Made by a program: the position numbers and the translations under genes. Of a stretch of 64,000 nt of DNA, positions 53,421 to 62,638 are shown piece after piece (the first letter of the stretch is position 1; each line of letters opens with the position of its first letter). The notes below the pieces were generated by a model. That model was not told the origin of the DNA. It saw only the letters and a program-made list of their open reading frames with translations, and did not search any database. Source of the stretch: an uncultured Sterolibacteriaceae bacterium (GTDB lineage Bacteria > Pseudomonadota > Gammaproteobacteria > Burkholderiales > Rhodocyclaceae); the NCBI GenBank assembly GCA_937888595.1, contig CALARK010000028.1:1-64000 (forward strand). Direction: 5' to 3'.

Positions 53421-53783
53421 TTACTTGGGTATGTCCTTCGCCTTGGATTCGTCGGCGGGAACCTGCGGCGCCGCAGGTGCAGCAGGTGCAGCAGGTGCCT
53501 CTACCTTGACGGCATCCATGACGCTCCCCCCGGACTGCGCGGGGCGATTGCTCGCGATGTAGGCAAGCGTGAGGCTGGTGATGAAGAAGAGTGTCGCCAG
53601 GACGGCGGTGGTACGCGACAGGAAGTTGGCCGAACCGGTCGCCCCGAACAGGCTGCCGGAGGCACCGCTGCCGAATGCGGCGCCCATATCAGCGCCTTTG
53701 CCGTGCTGCAACAGCACCAGGCCGATGACACCCAGGCCGACCAGAATATGCACGGTCAGGGTGATTGAAAACAATAGATCCAT
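53421..53783 (-). CDS. secG: Protein translocase subunit SecG
   Basis: A 120-residue SecYEG subunit with two membrane helices ([20 protein letters not shown] and [18 protein letters not shown]) and the conserved [20 protein letters not shown] between them. The C-terminal tail has AAP repeats encoded by a 9-base tandem repeat around 53475-53500. ATG 53783 is chosen over an upstream extension. Confidence 0.95.
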   Translation of the reverse strand: MDLLFSITLTVHILVGLGVIGLVLLQHGKGADMGAAFGSGASGSLFGATGSANFLSRTTAVLATLFFITSLTLAYIASNRPAQSGGSVMDAVKVEAPAAPAAPAAPQVPADESKAKDIPK

Positions 53784-53793
53784 GAAAACCCCG

Positions 53794-54540
53794 TCAGGCC
53801 GCCGCGCAAATGGCGGCAAAGTCCGCGGCCACCAGAGCGGCGCCGCCAATCAGCCCGCCGTCGATATCGGGCTGGGCCATCAATTCCTTCGCATTGCCGG
53901 GCTTCATGCTCCCGCCGTACTGGATGCGCAGGCCATTCGCCACCCCGGCATCGTCTTGTGCGATGCGCGCGCGGATCACGGCATGGACCTCTTGGGCCTG
54001 TTCCGGCGTCGCGGTACGGCCGGTGCCGATGGCCCAGACGGGCTCATAGGCAACCACGGCATTCGACAGCGAAGCAATCCCGCAACGCGTAATAACCGCA
54101 TCCAGTTGGCGCGTCACCACGGCTGCAGTCACGTTCCGCTCGCGCTCGTCGAGCGTCTCGCCGACGCACAGGATCGGCACCAGCCCCGCCTTCTGTGCAG
54201 CCTCGAACTTGGCGGCGACCACCTCGTCGGTGTCACCGTAATAGCTGCGGCGCTCCGAGTGCCCGATGATGACATAGCGGCAGCCGAAATCGACCAGCAT
54301 TGCAGCGCTCACCTCACCGGTATAGGCGCCTTGTGCGTGTTCGGAAACATCCTGTGCGCCCCAGGCGACATTGCTGCCCTCGAGCGCCTTCCGCACCTGA
54401 TCGAGATAGGGATAGGGAACGCAGACGGCCACTTCGGCCGCCACCCCGGCGACGGCGGCACGCACGCCCTGCAGCAACTCGGCGTTGGTCGCCAGGCTGC
54501 CGTGCATCTTCCAGTTGCCGGCGACGATTTTCTTGCGCAT
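53794..54540 (-). CDS. tpiA: Triosephosphate isomerase
   Basis: A 248-residue glycolytic isomerase. Motifs: [14 protein letters not shown], the catalytic His in [13 protein letters not shown], the catalytic Glu in [19 protein letters not shown] (loop 6), and [17 protein letters not shown]. It stands at the head of the tpiA-secG-tRNA-Leu-nuo series. Confidence 0.98.
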   Translation of the reverse strand: MRKKIVAGNWKMHGSLATNAELLQGVRAAVAGVAAEVAVCVPYPYLDQVRKALEGSNVAWGAQDVSEHAQGAYTGEVSAAMLVDFGCRYVIIGHSERRSYYGDTDEVVAAKFEAAQKAGLVPILCVGETLDERERNVTAAVVTRQLDAVITRCGIASLSNAVVAYEPVWAIGTGRTATPEQAQEVHAVIRARIAQDDAGVANGLRIQYGGSMKPGNAKELMAQPDIDGGLIGGAALVAADFAAICAAA

Positions 54541-54626
54541 GATGTTTTTTCCCTGCCCGTCGTTTCCGAAAGGCGCGGATTATAGCCGCTGCAAATTGTC
54601 GGTCAATGCGCCCGACTCGGCCCGGT

Positions 54627-55424
54627 TCAACCGAACCGGCCGGTCACGTAGTCTTCCGTCTGCTTGTTCTTCGGACTGATGAAAACCTGGTCGGTCACGC
54701 CAAACTCGATCAACTCGCCCAGATACATGTAGGCGGTGAAGTCGGAGATGCGCGCGGCCTGCTGCATGTTGTGCGTCACGATAGCGATCGTGAATTCCTG
54801 CTTCAGCTCGAGGATCAGTTCCTCGATGCGCATGGTCGAGATCGGATCGAGCGCCGAGGTCGGCTCGTCGAGCAGCACCACCTCCGGCTTGACCGCGACG
54901 CCGCGAGCGATGCACAAGCGTTGCTGCTGGCCACCGGAAAGCGACAGGCCGCTCTGCCCTAGCTTGTCCTTGACCTCGTCCCAGAGGGCGGCCTTGCGCA
55001 GCGCCCACTCGACACGCCCCTCCATCTCCGACTTGGAAAGCTTCTCGTAGAGGCGCACGCCGAAAGCGATGTTTTCGAAAATCGTCATCGGGAAAGGGGT
55101 CGGCTTCTGGAACACCATGCCGATCTTCGCCCTCACCATGTTCACATCCTGTTTCGGGTCTAGCAGATTCTTCCCCTGGAACAGGATCTGTCCTTCCGCC
55201 CGCTGCCCCGGATACAGGTCGTACATGCGGTTGAAGGTACGCAGCAGGGTCGACTTGCCGCAACCCGACGGGCCGATGAACGCAGTGACATGATGGCGGG
55301 CGATGTCGAGGTTAATGTTCTTCAGCCCCTTGAAGCTGCCGTAATAGAAATCGAGGCCACGAACCTGCAAGGCCGCCTCGGGCATCGCGACTTCGGCGGG
55401 CACTGCAGTGCTAGGTGCGGACAT
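54627..55424 (-). CDS. pstB: Phosphate ABC transporter ATP-binding protein PstB
   Basis: A 265-residue ATPase of the high-affinity phosphate importer. It has Walker A ([16 protein letters not shown]), the signature [14 protein letters not shown] and Walker B ([13 protein letters not shown]). GGAG lies seven bases before ATG 55424, which I prefer to one five codons upstream. phoU, which usually follows pstB, is absent; tpiA comes next. Confidence 0.97.
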   Translation of the reverse strand: MSAPSTAVPAEVAMPEAALQVRGLDFYYGSFKGLKNINLDIARHHVTAFIGPSGCGKSTLLRTFNRMYDLYPGQRAEGQILFQGKNLLDPKQDVNMVRAKIGMVFQKPTPFPMTIFENIAFGVRLYEKLSKSEMEGRVEWALRKAALWDEVKDKLGQSGLSLSGGQQQRLCIARGVAVKPEVVLLDEPTSALDPISTMRIEELILELKQEFTIAIVTHNMQQAARISDFTAYMYLGELIEFGVTDQVFISPKNKQTEDYVTGRFG

Positions 55425-55438
55425 GGAAGACTCCTGCA

Positions 55439-56281
55439 TCAGATTTTGTCCTTCGAGCGGAACAGGATGCGCGCACCGACGTTGATCGCGAGGACCAGCA
55501 AAGCGATCAGCAGCGCGCCGCCCCAGGCCAATTCGACCCAGTTGTCGTAGGGACTCATGGCGAACTGGAAGATGACCACCGGCAGGTTGCCCATCGGTTG
55601 CGACATGTCCGTACTGAAGAACTGGTTGTTCAGGGCGGTGAACAACAACGGTGCGGTTTCACCGGTGACGCGCGCGATGGCGAGCAGCACTCCGGTCACC
55701 ACGCCGGCCTTGACGGCACGCAGTGTCACCTTGAGCGACACCTGCCAGTGCGGTGCTCCGATGGCGAACGCGGCCTCGCGCAGGCTGGTCGGCACGAGGC
55801 GCAGCATGTTCTCGGTCGTCCTCACGACCACCGGTATCGCGATCAGGGAAAGCGCCACCGATCCCGCCCAGCCGGAAAACCCGCCCAACGTCAGCACCAT
55901 CATCGCGTAGACGAACAGGCCGATGACGATCGAGGGTGCCGACAACATGATGTCCGTCACGAAGCGCGTGACCGCCGCGAAGCGAGAGCCGGGCCCGAAC
56001 TCGGCCAAGTAGATGCCGGCCAGGATGCCGATCGGCGTCGACACCAGCGTGGTGACCCCGATGATCATCAGGCTACCGACGATGGAATTGCGCAGCCCGC
56101 CCCCTTCCGTACCCGGCGCGGGCGTGTCTTTCGTGAAGAAGTCCCAGCTCAGCGCAGCGAACCCCTTTGAAAACAGCGTCCAGAGGATCCACATCAGGGC
56201 CGCAAGGCCGAAGGCCATGGCGACCATTGACAGGCCGATGCCGAGCCGGTTGATCAGGAGGCGACGGGTATAGAGCTTCAT
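55439..56281 (-). CDS. pstA: Phosphate ABC transporter permease PstA
   Basis: A 280-residue permease with six hydrophobic helices and the cytoplasmic coupling motif around [21 protein letters not shown] start at ATG 56281 ([14 protein letters not shown]), because the upstream frame reads through pstC. It pairs with PstC to form the channel. Confidence 0.96.
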   Translation of the reverse strand: MKLYTRRLLINRLGIGLSMVAMAFGLAALMWILWTLFSKGFAALSWDFFTKDTPAPGTEGGGLRNSIVGSLMIIGVTTLVSTPIGILAGIYLAEFGPGSRFAAVTRFVTDIMLSAPSIVIGLFVYAMMVLTLGGFSGWAGSVALSLIAIPVVVRTTENMLRLVPTSLREAAFAIGAPHWQVSLKVTLRAVKAGVVTGVLLAIARVTGETAPLLFTALNNQFFSTDMSQPMGNLPVVIFQFAMSPYDNWVELAWGGALLIALLVLAINVGARILFRSKDKI

Positions 56282-56297
56282 ATTGCCGACCGTTGGC

Positions 56298-57293
56298 CTA
56301 TCTGCCCTGCTTCGCCGTGCCGCGGGCAATCAGCCAGCGCGAGATGGCGAGGACCACGAAGGTGATGACGAACAGCACCAGGCCAAGCGCGAACAGCGAG
56401 GACACGTGCAAGCCCGGGTCGGCTTCGCCGAACTCGTTGGCCAGCACCGAGGCGATCGAGTTGCCAGGCGAAAACAGGCTGCCGGTAATCTTGTTGGCAT
56501 TGCCGATGACGAAGGTCACCGCCATGGTTTCGCCGAGCGCCCGCCCGAGCCCCAGCATGATGCCGCCGATGACACCGACACGGGTATAGGGCAGGACGAT
56601 GTTCCACACGACCTCCCAGGTCGTGGCACCGACGCCGTAGGCCGACTCCTTGAGTACCGGCGGGACGGTTTCGAAGACGTCGCGCATCACCGAGGCGACG
56701 AAGGGAATCACCATCAGCGACAGCACGATACCGGCGGACAGGATGCCGATGCCGATCGGCGGACCGGAAAACCAGCCGCCGATCATGGGAACATCGCCGA
56801 ACACGGTCTGCAGGTAAGGCTGGACGTGTTCGGCGAACAGCGGGGCGAAAATGAACAGGCCCCAGATGCCGTAGATGATCGACGGGACGCCGGCGAGCAG
56901 TTCGATCGCCGTGCCGAGCGGCCGCTTGAGCCAGACCGGGCAGGTCTCGGTCAGGAAGAGGGCGATGCCGAAACTGACCGGCACGGCAATCACCAGGGCG
57001 ATGAGCGAGGTGGTCAGCGTGCCATAGGACGCGATCACGGCCCCGTACACATCGTCGGGCACGTTCCACACGCTGCTCCAGAGGAAACCCAGGCCGAACT
57101 GGCGGAAGGCCGGCACGGCCTCGATGGCCAGCGATATCAGGATGCCGGCCAGGACGACGAGAACGATCAGCGCGAACGACAGGGTCAGCTTGTGGAAGAC
57201 GGCATCCTGCCGCTTGAAGACCTTGACTCGTTCAGCCTGCGGATCGATCGCCGGCACGGCGCCTGTCACCTGGGTAGGATTTGATGGATTCAT
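56298..57293 (-). CDS. pstC: Phosphate ABC transporter permease PstC
   Basis: A 331-residue permease. The first helix follows a 40-residue cytoplasmic start. The EAA-type loop is present as [20 protein letters not shown], and [18 protein letters not shown] is typical of PstC. The start is uncertain: ATG 57293 has no clear ribosome site and a GTG at 57320 is an alternative. Confidence 0.95.
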   Translation of the reverse strand: MNPSNPTQVTGAVPAIDPQAERVKVFKRQDAVFHKLTLSFALIVLVVLAGILISLAIEAVPAFRQFGLGFLWSSVWNVPDDVYGAVIASYGTLTTSLIALVIAVPVSFGIALFLTETCPVWLKRPLGTAIELLAGVPSIIYGIWGLFIFAPLFAEHVQPYLQTVFGDVPMIGGWFSGPPIGIGILSAGIVLSLMVIPFVASVMRDVFETVPPVLKESAYGVGATTWEVVWNIVLPYTRVGVIGGIMLGLGRALGETMAVTFVIGNANKITGSLFSPGNSIASVLANEFGEADPGLHVSSLFALGLVLFVITFVVLAISRWLIARGTAKQGR

Positions 57294-57390
57294 GTCGATT
57301 TCGTTTTCTTCGTCAGACACCTCGCCCCGAAGAACGAAGTGCCAGAGGAAGAAATCCTGGCTGCACCGCAGCCAGGGAAACGGGCCAAGC

Positions 57391-58410
57391 TTACTTGATC
57401 TTCTTCAGCTCGGCTTCGACCATCTTGACCACGTTGCCGGGCAGCGCCACGAAACCCAGTTCCTCGGCCATCTTCTGGCCATTGTTCAGCGACCAGCCGA
57501 AGAAGTCGACCACGCTTTTCTGCTTCTCGGCATCGCGTCCCGACGCGTAAGCGAGCACATAGGTGGCCGTGGTGATCGGCCAGGCATTCTTGTGCGACTG
57601 GTCGATCAGGTCGGGCGACATGCCCTTGACGCTGAAATCGGCACCACCGGCGGCATCGGCGATCGCCTGCTGGCTCGGCAGAACGAAATTGCCCGCCTTG
57701 TTTTTAAGTGCGATGAAAGTCATGCCGTTCTTCTGTGCGTCGGCCAGATCGACGTAGCCGATGGCTCCGACGATTTTCGTCACGTTGGCCGCCACCCCGG
57801 GATTGCCCTTGCCGCCGACTTCGTTGCCTTTCCAGTTCACCGTCTTGCCGGCGCCAACTTCGGTCTTGAACGCCTCGGACTGGCGGGCCAGATAGCTGGT
57901 GACGACGTCGGTCGTGCCGGAGCCGTCGGAACGATGCACGATGGTGATGGCGGTATCGGGCAATTTCACGCCCGGATTCAGCTTGGCAATGGCGGCATCG
58001 TTCCACTTGGCGACCGCGCCACGGAATATATCGGCAGCCGTCGGGCCATCCAGCTTGATGTCGCCGGATTTGATACCGGGCAGATTGACGACGAGCGTGG
58101 CGCCTCCCATGACCGTGGGAATCTGGATCAGGCCGCTGGCCCCCAGTTCCTCGGCTTTCACGGGCGAATCGGTACCGCCGAAATCAACCGTCTTGGCCTT
58201 GATCTGCTTGATGCCACCGGATGAACCGATGCCCTGATAATTCACCGTGTTGCCGGTTTTCGCCTTGTAGGCCTCGGCCCACTTGGTATAGACAGCAAAA
58301 GGGAAGGTCGCGCCGGCACCGGTCAAATCGGCGGCCAGGGCGGCATTGGCGCTCGCAGCGAGGGAAACCGCGACGAGGGAAGTCGCCAGCCACTTGGAAA
58401 CCTTGATCAT
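57391..58410 (-). CDS. pstS: Periplasmic phosphate-binding protein PstS
   Basis: A 339-residue binding protein. The signal peptide ([21 protein letters not shown]) ends near residue 27. The mature start [20 protein letters not shown], the [11 protein letters not shown] loop, and [17 protein letters not shown] form the phosphate site. ATG 58410 is chosen because AAGGAG is eight bases away; an ATG two codons upstream is too close to it. A Pho box precedes the gene. Confidence 0.96.
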   Translation of the reverse strand: MIKVSKWLATSLVAVSLAASANAALAADLTGAGATFPFAVYTKWAEAYKAKTGNTVNYQGIGSSGGIKQIKAKTVDFGGTDSPVKAEELGASGLIQIPTVMGGATLVVNLPGIKSGDIKLDGPTAADIFRGAVAKWNDAAIAKLNPGVKLPDTAITIVHRSDGSGTTDVVTSYLARQSEAFKTEVGAGKTVNWKGNEVGGKGNPGVAANVTKIVGAIGYVDLADAQKNGMTFIALKNKAGNFVLPSQQAIADAAGGADFSVKGMSPDLIDQSHKNAWPITTATYVLAYASGRDAEKQKSVVDFFGWSLNNGQKMAEELGFVALPGNVVKMVEAELKKIK

Positions 58411-58468
58411 CTTCATCTCTCCTTGGGAATGATTACAGGTCGAACGGTGCGCACTTTAGGCATCGAAT

Positions 58469-58486
58469 GTGACAACTCCGTGACAA
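58469..58486 (-). promoter_or_regulatory. Pho box upstream of pstS
   Basis: On the minus strand two TTGTCAC units are spaced exactly 11 bases apart (TTGTCAC-GGAG-TTGTCAC), the PhoB binding pattern. A -10 (TAAAGT, 58458-58453) starts ten bases further on, the canonical distance for a PhoB-activated promoter. Confidence 0.85.
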
Positions 58487-58581
58487 AGAAGCGATCCGGC
58501 CATGACCTCTCTCCGTGAATCCGAAAGCGCTACCCATGCGAAGCCCGCCCCTTGGGAGCATAATTCCGTAACAAAACTGTA

Positions 58582-60174
58582 ATGAACATCATGGAACTCA
58601 GCAATATCAACGACATAGAAAAAGCGACGCGCAAAGCGCAACGCGAGCTTTTCCGCTTCGGCATAGCGCTGCTCTTCATCATCGGGGTGATGTTCTACAC
58701 ATGGGCCAGAGGGGGAGGCAGTTTCCTCCTCATCATCGCGGCCATGATCGGCGGCTACATGGCGATGAATATCGGCGCCAACGACGTCGCCAACAACGTC
58801 GGCCCCGCCGTCGGTTCGCGCGCCCTGACGATGACCGGCGCGCTGATCATCGCAGCGATCTGCGAGGCGGCGGGAGCCCTCATCGCGGGCGGCGACGTCG
58901 TGCAGACCATCCGCGGCGGCATCATCGCCCCTTCCTCCGTCGCGAGCAGCGACGTCTTCGTCTGGCTAATGATGGCCGCCCTGCTCGCCGGCGCCATCTG
59001 GCTCAATATCGCCACCGCCATCGGTGCGCCGGTATCGACGACGCACTCCATCGTCGGCGGCGTGCTCGGAGCGGGCGTCGCCGCGGGCGGCTGGGGCGCG
59101 GCCAACTGGGACAAGATGGGCGCGATCGCCGCCAGCTGGGTGATCTCGCCGGTCATGGGCGGCGTCATCGCCGCCGCCTTCCTCTACCTCATCAAACGGC
59201 GCGTCACCTACCAGAGCGACATGATGGCCGCATCGCGCCGCTCGGTACCGATCCTCGTCGCCTTCATGGCCTGGGTCTTCACCACCTACCTGATGCTCAA
59301 GGGCGTGCGCGCCCTCGTGAAGGTGGACTTTCTCGCCGCCACCCTGTCCGGTCTTGCTGTCGCCCTGATCGTCTACTTTATGGTCAAGCCGCGCATCGAC
59401 CGCCAGTCCCGCAAGCCGCTGGCCGAGGGCACGACCTTCAAGGCGCGGGTCAATGCCATGTTCACCGTACCGCTGATCTTCGCTGCGGCGCTGCTGAGTT
59501 TCGCCCACGGCGCGAACGACGTGGCCAACGCGGTCGGGCCGCTGGCCGCGATCGCCGACGTACTCGGCAGCAGCAGCATCGGCAAATCGGCCGCCATCCC
59601 GCTGTGGGTGATGATGGTCGGCGCCATCGGCATCGCCATCGGCCTGGCGCTGTTCGGCCCCAAGCTGATCCGCACCGTCGGCTCCGAAATTACAGAGCTG
59701 GACCAGATGCGCGCCTACTGCATCGCCATGGCGGCGACGATCACGGTCATCCTCGCCAGCCAGTTCGGACTGCCGGTCAGCTCCACCCATATCGCCGTCG
59801 GCGGCGTCTTCGGCGTCGGTTTCCTGCGCGAATACCTGAAGTCGAACTACGCCCGCATGGTCGACGAAATCCTCTCCCACCACCCCCACACCGACCAGTC
59901 AGCCATCGAAGCCTATCTGCAGCGGTTCGACAAGGCCCCCATCCGGGAAAAAGGCGACATGCTCGAAGCCCTCAAGCGCGAGCACAAGGCCCACGTCAGC
60001 CCCGAACTTTTCTCGTCGCGCGATCGCAAGGGCCTGCGCAAGGTGTATCGCGGCGAGCTGGTCAAGCGTTCCCAGCTGATGAAGATCGCCGCCGCCTGGG
60101 TCATCACCGTGCCGGCCTCCGCACTGCTCGGCGCCGTCTTCTATTACGCGATCCGCGGCGCGATGCTGCCCTGA
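58582..60174 (+). CDS. pit: PiT-family inorganic phosphate transporter
   Basis: A 530-residue low-affinity phosphate permease. Both PiT signatures are present: NIGANDVANNVGPAVGSRA near residue 60 and HGANDVANAVGPLAAIAD near 310. About ten membrane helices are visible. A cytoplasmic segment of about 90 residues (430-510, ILSHHPHTDQSAIEAYLQRF) precedes a last helix. ATG 58582 or 58591 may start it. It is divergent from pstS; CCGTAAC and CTGTAAT, 11 bases apart (58566-58583), loosely resemble a Pho box but overlap the start codon. Confidence 0.94.
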   Translation: MNIMELSNINDIEKATRKAQRELFRFGIALLFIIGVMFYTWARGGGSFLLIIAAMIGGYMAMNIGANDVANNVGPAVGSRALTMTGALIIAAICEAAGALIAGGDVVQTIRGGIIAPSSVASSDVFVWLMMAALLAGAIWLNIATAIGAPVSTTHSIVGGVLGAGVAAGGWGAANWDKMGAIAASWVISPVMGGVIAAAFLYLIKRRVTYQSDMMAASRRSVPILVAFMAWVFTTYLMLKGVRALVKVDFLAATLSGLAVALIVYFMVKPRIDRQSRKPLAEGTTFKARVNAMFTVPLIFAAALLSFAHGANDVANAVGPLAAIADVLGSSSIGKSAAIPLWVMMVGAIGIAIGLALFGPKLIRTVGSEITELDQMRAYCIAMAATITVILASQFGLPVSSTHIAVGGVFGVGFLREYLKSNYARMVDEILSHHPHTDQSAIEAYLQRFDKAPIREKGDMLEALKREHKAHVSPELFSSRDRKGLRKVYRGELVKRSQLMKIAAAWVITVPASALLGAVFYYAIRGAMLP

Positions 60175-60179
60175 AGCTA

Positions 60180-60197
60180 CTGAAACATGGGTGAAAC
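60180..60197 (+). promoter_or_regulatory. Weak Pho-box-like direct repeat before the first glycosyltransferase
   Basis: CTGAAAC and GTGAAAC recur at 11-base spacing, 25 bases before the ATG. The spacing fits PhoB but the bases fit poorly (TGAAAC versus TGTCAT). It is noted because the downstream genes may belong to a phosphate-starvation response. Confidence 0.2.
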
Positions 60198-60221
60198 GCG
60201 GGTCGGCGATCATGCCGGCCC

Positions 60222-61397
60222 ATGCGAATACTCATGATCTCGGATGTCTATTTCCCGCGCATCAACGGCGTCTCGACCTCCATCGAATCCTTTCGTCACG
60301 CGCTTGCCGCCGAAGGTATCGAAGTCGACGTCGTGGCGCCCCGCTACCCGGTTCCGCACGGCGACGACGACCGGGTGACCCGCGTCGCCTCGCGGCGCGT
60401 TCCCTTCGACCCCGAAGACCGCCTCATGGACTTCGGCGTACTCAAGCGCACGCTTGCGGCGACGGACCCACAGGCCCACGACCTCGTCCACGTCCAGACA
60501 CCGTTCGCCGCACACTATGCCGGCCTGCGCCATGCGCGCGAGCGCCGCGTGCCCTGCCTGGCGACCTACCACACGCATTTCGAGGAATACCTTCACAACT
60601 ACGTTCCCGCAGCGCCGAAAGACATGCTGCGGGGCCTCGCCCGCGGCCTCGCCCGCCGGCAATGCAATGCGCTCGATGCCGTCATCGTTCCCTCGAGCGC
60701 GATGCACGAGACGCTGGCCGGCTACGGCGTGACCGCACCGATGCATCAGGTACCCACCGGCATCCCGACCGAACGGTTCAGCCGCGCACGCCGTCCCCCC
60801 GGCGCCGACTTTCGTCGCTGCCACGGCATTCCCGCCGACCCGCCGATGGCACTGTTCGTCGGCCGCGCCGCCCACGAGAAGAACATCGGCTTCCTGCTCG
60901 ATGCACTGCCCCACGCCTTGCGGGATTGCCCGGGCCTCGTGCTGGTCATCGCCGGCGAAGGCCCGGCCCTGCCCGCCCTCAAGAAACAGGCCGCCCGGCT
61001 CGGCATCGCATCCAGCGTGCATTTCGTCGGCTATCTCGACCGCTTCGACGAATTGCCGGACTGCTATGCCGCCGCCGACCTGTTCGTCTTCGCCTCGCGC
61101 ACCGAAACGCAGGGGCTGGTGCTACTGGAGGCCATGGCCGCCGGCCTGCCGGTACTGGCTTTCTCCGCCCTCGGCACCCGCGAGATCGTCGAGCCGCGCC
61201 GCGGCGCCCTGCCCGCGCCGCAGGAACCCGAGGCGTTCGGCCAGGCGATGGCGGCACTCGCCAACGATCCGCCACGACGCAGGGAGATGTCGATCGCCGC
61301 GCAGGAGTTCGCCGGCGAATGGACCACGACCGCCTGCGCAAAACGACTGGCCGACGTTTATCGCGATGTCGCGAAACAGCACGCCCGGCAAAGCTGA
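60222..61397 (+). CDS. GT4-family glycosyltransferase (candidate lipid glycosyltransferase)
   Basis: A 391-residue GT-B enzyme. The acceptor half starts MRILMISDVYFPRINGVSTS and has THFEEYLHNYVP. The nucleotide-sugar half has FVGRAAHEKNIGFLL and the E-x7-E motif region FASRTETQGLVLLEAMAAGL. The start resembles glycolipid and mannosyl-transferases acting on diacylglycerol or phosphoinositol. The linker between the two halves (190-197, RRPPGADF) is encoded by a dispersed-repeat copy. dgkA follows 12 bases later. Confidence 0.88.
   Translation: MRILMISDVYFPRINGVSTSIESFRHALAAEGIEVDVVAPRYPVPHGDDDRVTRVASRRVPFDPEDRLMDFGVLKRTLAATDPQAHDLVHVQTPFAAHYAGLRHARERRVPCLATYHTHFEEYLHNYVPAAPKDMLRGLARGLARRQCNALDAVIVPSSAMHETLAGYGVTAPMHQVPTGIPTERFSRARRPPGADFRRCHGIPADPPMALFVGRAAHEKNIGFLLDALPHALRDCPGLVLVIAGEGPALPALKKQAARLGIASSVHFVGYLDRFDELPDCYAAADLFVFASRTETQGLVLLEAMAAGLPVLAFSALGTREIVEPRRGALPAPQEPEAFGQAMAALANDPPRRREMSIAAQEFAGEWTTTACAKRLADVYRDVAKQHARQS
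60790..60813 (+). repeat. Dispersed hairpin element, copy 12 (inside glycosyltransferase)
   Basis: This copy matches 22 of 24 positions, in terminator orientation on the coding strand. It encodes RRPPGADF between the two Rossmann-like halves of the enzyme. Confidence 0.75.
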
Positions 61398-61409
61398 TAT
61401 CTTCCGCGC

Positions 61410-61811
61410 ATGGACACACCACACGCGCCACGGAGCGGCGAGGCGGAAAGCCCGTTCAAGGGAAAGACCGGCCTCGTCCGACTGATCAATGCCTTCCGTT
61501 ATTCACTGGACGGCCTCTCCGCCGCCTATCGTCACGAGGACGCCTTCCGCCAGGAAATCTGGCTCGCGTTGGTCCTGATTCCTGCCGCCTTCTTCATGCC
61601 GGCCAGCGGCCTCGGCAAGGCGCTGATGATCGGCAGCGTGCTGCTGGTACTGGTCGTCGAGCTGCTCAACTCGGCCATCGAGGCTGTCGTCGACCGCGTC
61701 TCGCTCGACCGCCACCATCTCGCCAAGCGCGCCAAGGACATCGGCAGCGCCGCGGTGCTGATCGCGCTGATCAACGTCGCGGCGGTCTGGCTGCTGGTGC
61801 TGTTCGGCTGA
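61410..61811 (+). CDS. dgkA: Diacylglycerol kinase
   Basis: A 133-residue integral membrane kinase that phosphorylates diacylglycerol to phosphatidic acid. The family signature is ELLNSAIEAVVDRVS, including the catalytic glutamates, and three membrane helices are visible. The N-terminus carries about 10 extra residues compared with E. coli. Placed between a glycosyltransferase and a PlcP-like phosphoesterase, it may balance the diacylglycerol pool made during lipid remodelling. Confidence 0.95.
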   Translation: MDTPHAPRSGEAESPFKGKTGLVRLINAFRYSLDGLSAAYRHEDAFRQEIWLALVLIPAAFFMPASGLGKALMIGSVLLVLVVELLNSAIEAVVDRVSLDRHHLAKRAKDIGSAAVLIALINVAAVWLLVLFG

Positions 61812-61870
61812 CACAAATCCTTCACCGGGGCTTCATCAACGCGTAGCCCCGCCGGCGCATGCTGTGCGCC

Positions 61871-62638
61871 ATGAAGGTGCGCAGCATTTTCCTTTCGGAC
61901 ATCCACCTCGGCACGCGTGGCTGCCAGGCCGACAGCCTGGTGGCCTTCCTGCGCGAATACGAGGCCGACCACCTGTTCCTGCTCGGCGACATCGTCGATT
62001 TCTGGGCCATGAGCCGCTCGATCCACTGGACCGCGGCGCAGAACACCGTCGTCCAGAAGATCCTGCGCCGCGCACGCCACGGCGAGCAGGTCACGCTGAT
62101 TCCGGGCAACCACGACGAAGCGCTGCGCGAGCATATCGGCGCCTCCTTCGGGGACATCCGCATCAGCGGCGAACACATCCACGAAACTGCGGACGGCAAG
62201 CACCTGTTGCTGCTGCATGGCGACGACTTCGACCAGGTGACGCGGCATCACCGCTGGCTGGCCGTGCTCGGCGACATCGGCTACAACCTCCTCGTCCGCA
62301 TCAACGCCTGGCTCTCATGGTGGCGCCGCACGCTGCGCATCTCCGGCTACTGGTCGCTGGCCGGTTACGCCAAGCGGCGCGTCAAGAGCGCCGTATCCTT
62401 CATCTTCGACTTCGAGGATGCCGTGATCCGCACCGTGCGGGAACGCGGCCTCGACGGCGTGGTCTGCGGCCACATCCACAGTGCCACGATCCGCGAGATC
62501 GACGGCGTCACCTACATCAACTGCGGCGACTGGGTCGACAGCTGCACGGCCATCGTCGAGCATCTCGACGGCAGGCTGGAACTGATCGAATGGCGCAATG
62601 CGATGCCTGCCCTGATCCCGATGCGAATTGCCGCTTGA
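61871..62638 (+). CDS. Calcineurin-like metallophosphoesterase (LpxH/PlcP-type)
   Basis: A 255-residue two-metal phosphoesterase. Metal ligands appear in order: Asp10 and His12 (LSDIHLGTRGCQAD), Asp40 (LLGDIVDFW), Asn and His in PGNHDEALR, and the distal GHIH. This subgroup is usually annotated UDP-2,3-diacylglucosamine diphosphatase. As I recall, its rhizobial member is PlcP, a phospholipase C that frees diacylglycerol from phospholipids under phosphate limitation. The neighbours (two glycosyltransferases, dgkA, pst and pit) favour the PlcP role. ATG 61871 is preferred. Its stop overlaps the next start (TGATG). Confidence 0.82.
   Translation: MKVRSIFLSDIHLGTRGCQADSLVAFLREYEADHLFLLGDIVDFWAMSRSIHWTAAQNTVVQKILRRARHGEQVTLIPGNHDEALREHIGASFGDIRISGEHIHETADGKHLLLLHGDDFDQVTRHHRWLAVLGDIGYNLLVRINAWLSWWRRTLRISGYWSLAGYAKRRVKSAVSFIFDFEDAVIRTVRERGLDGVVCGHIHSATIREIDGVTYINCGDWVDSCTAIVEHLDGRLELIEWRNAMPALIPMRIAA

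Noticed and set aside
57839..57862. Element-like sequence inside pstS (ACCGTCTTGCC and following bases)
   Set aside because: It matches only 18 of 24 consensus positions and encodes GAGKTVNW, which fits the ordinary conserved region of phosphate-binding proteins.
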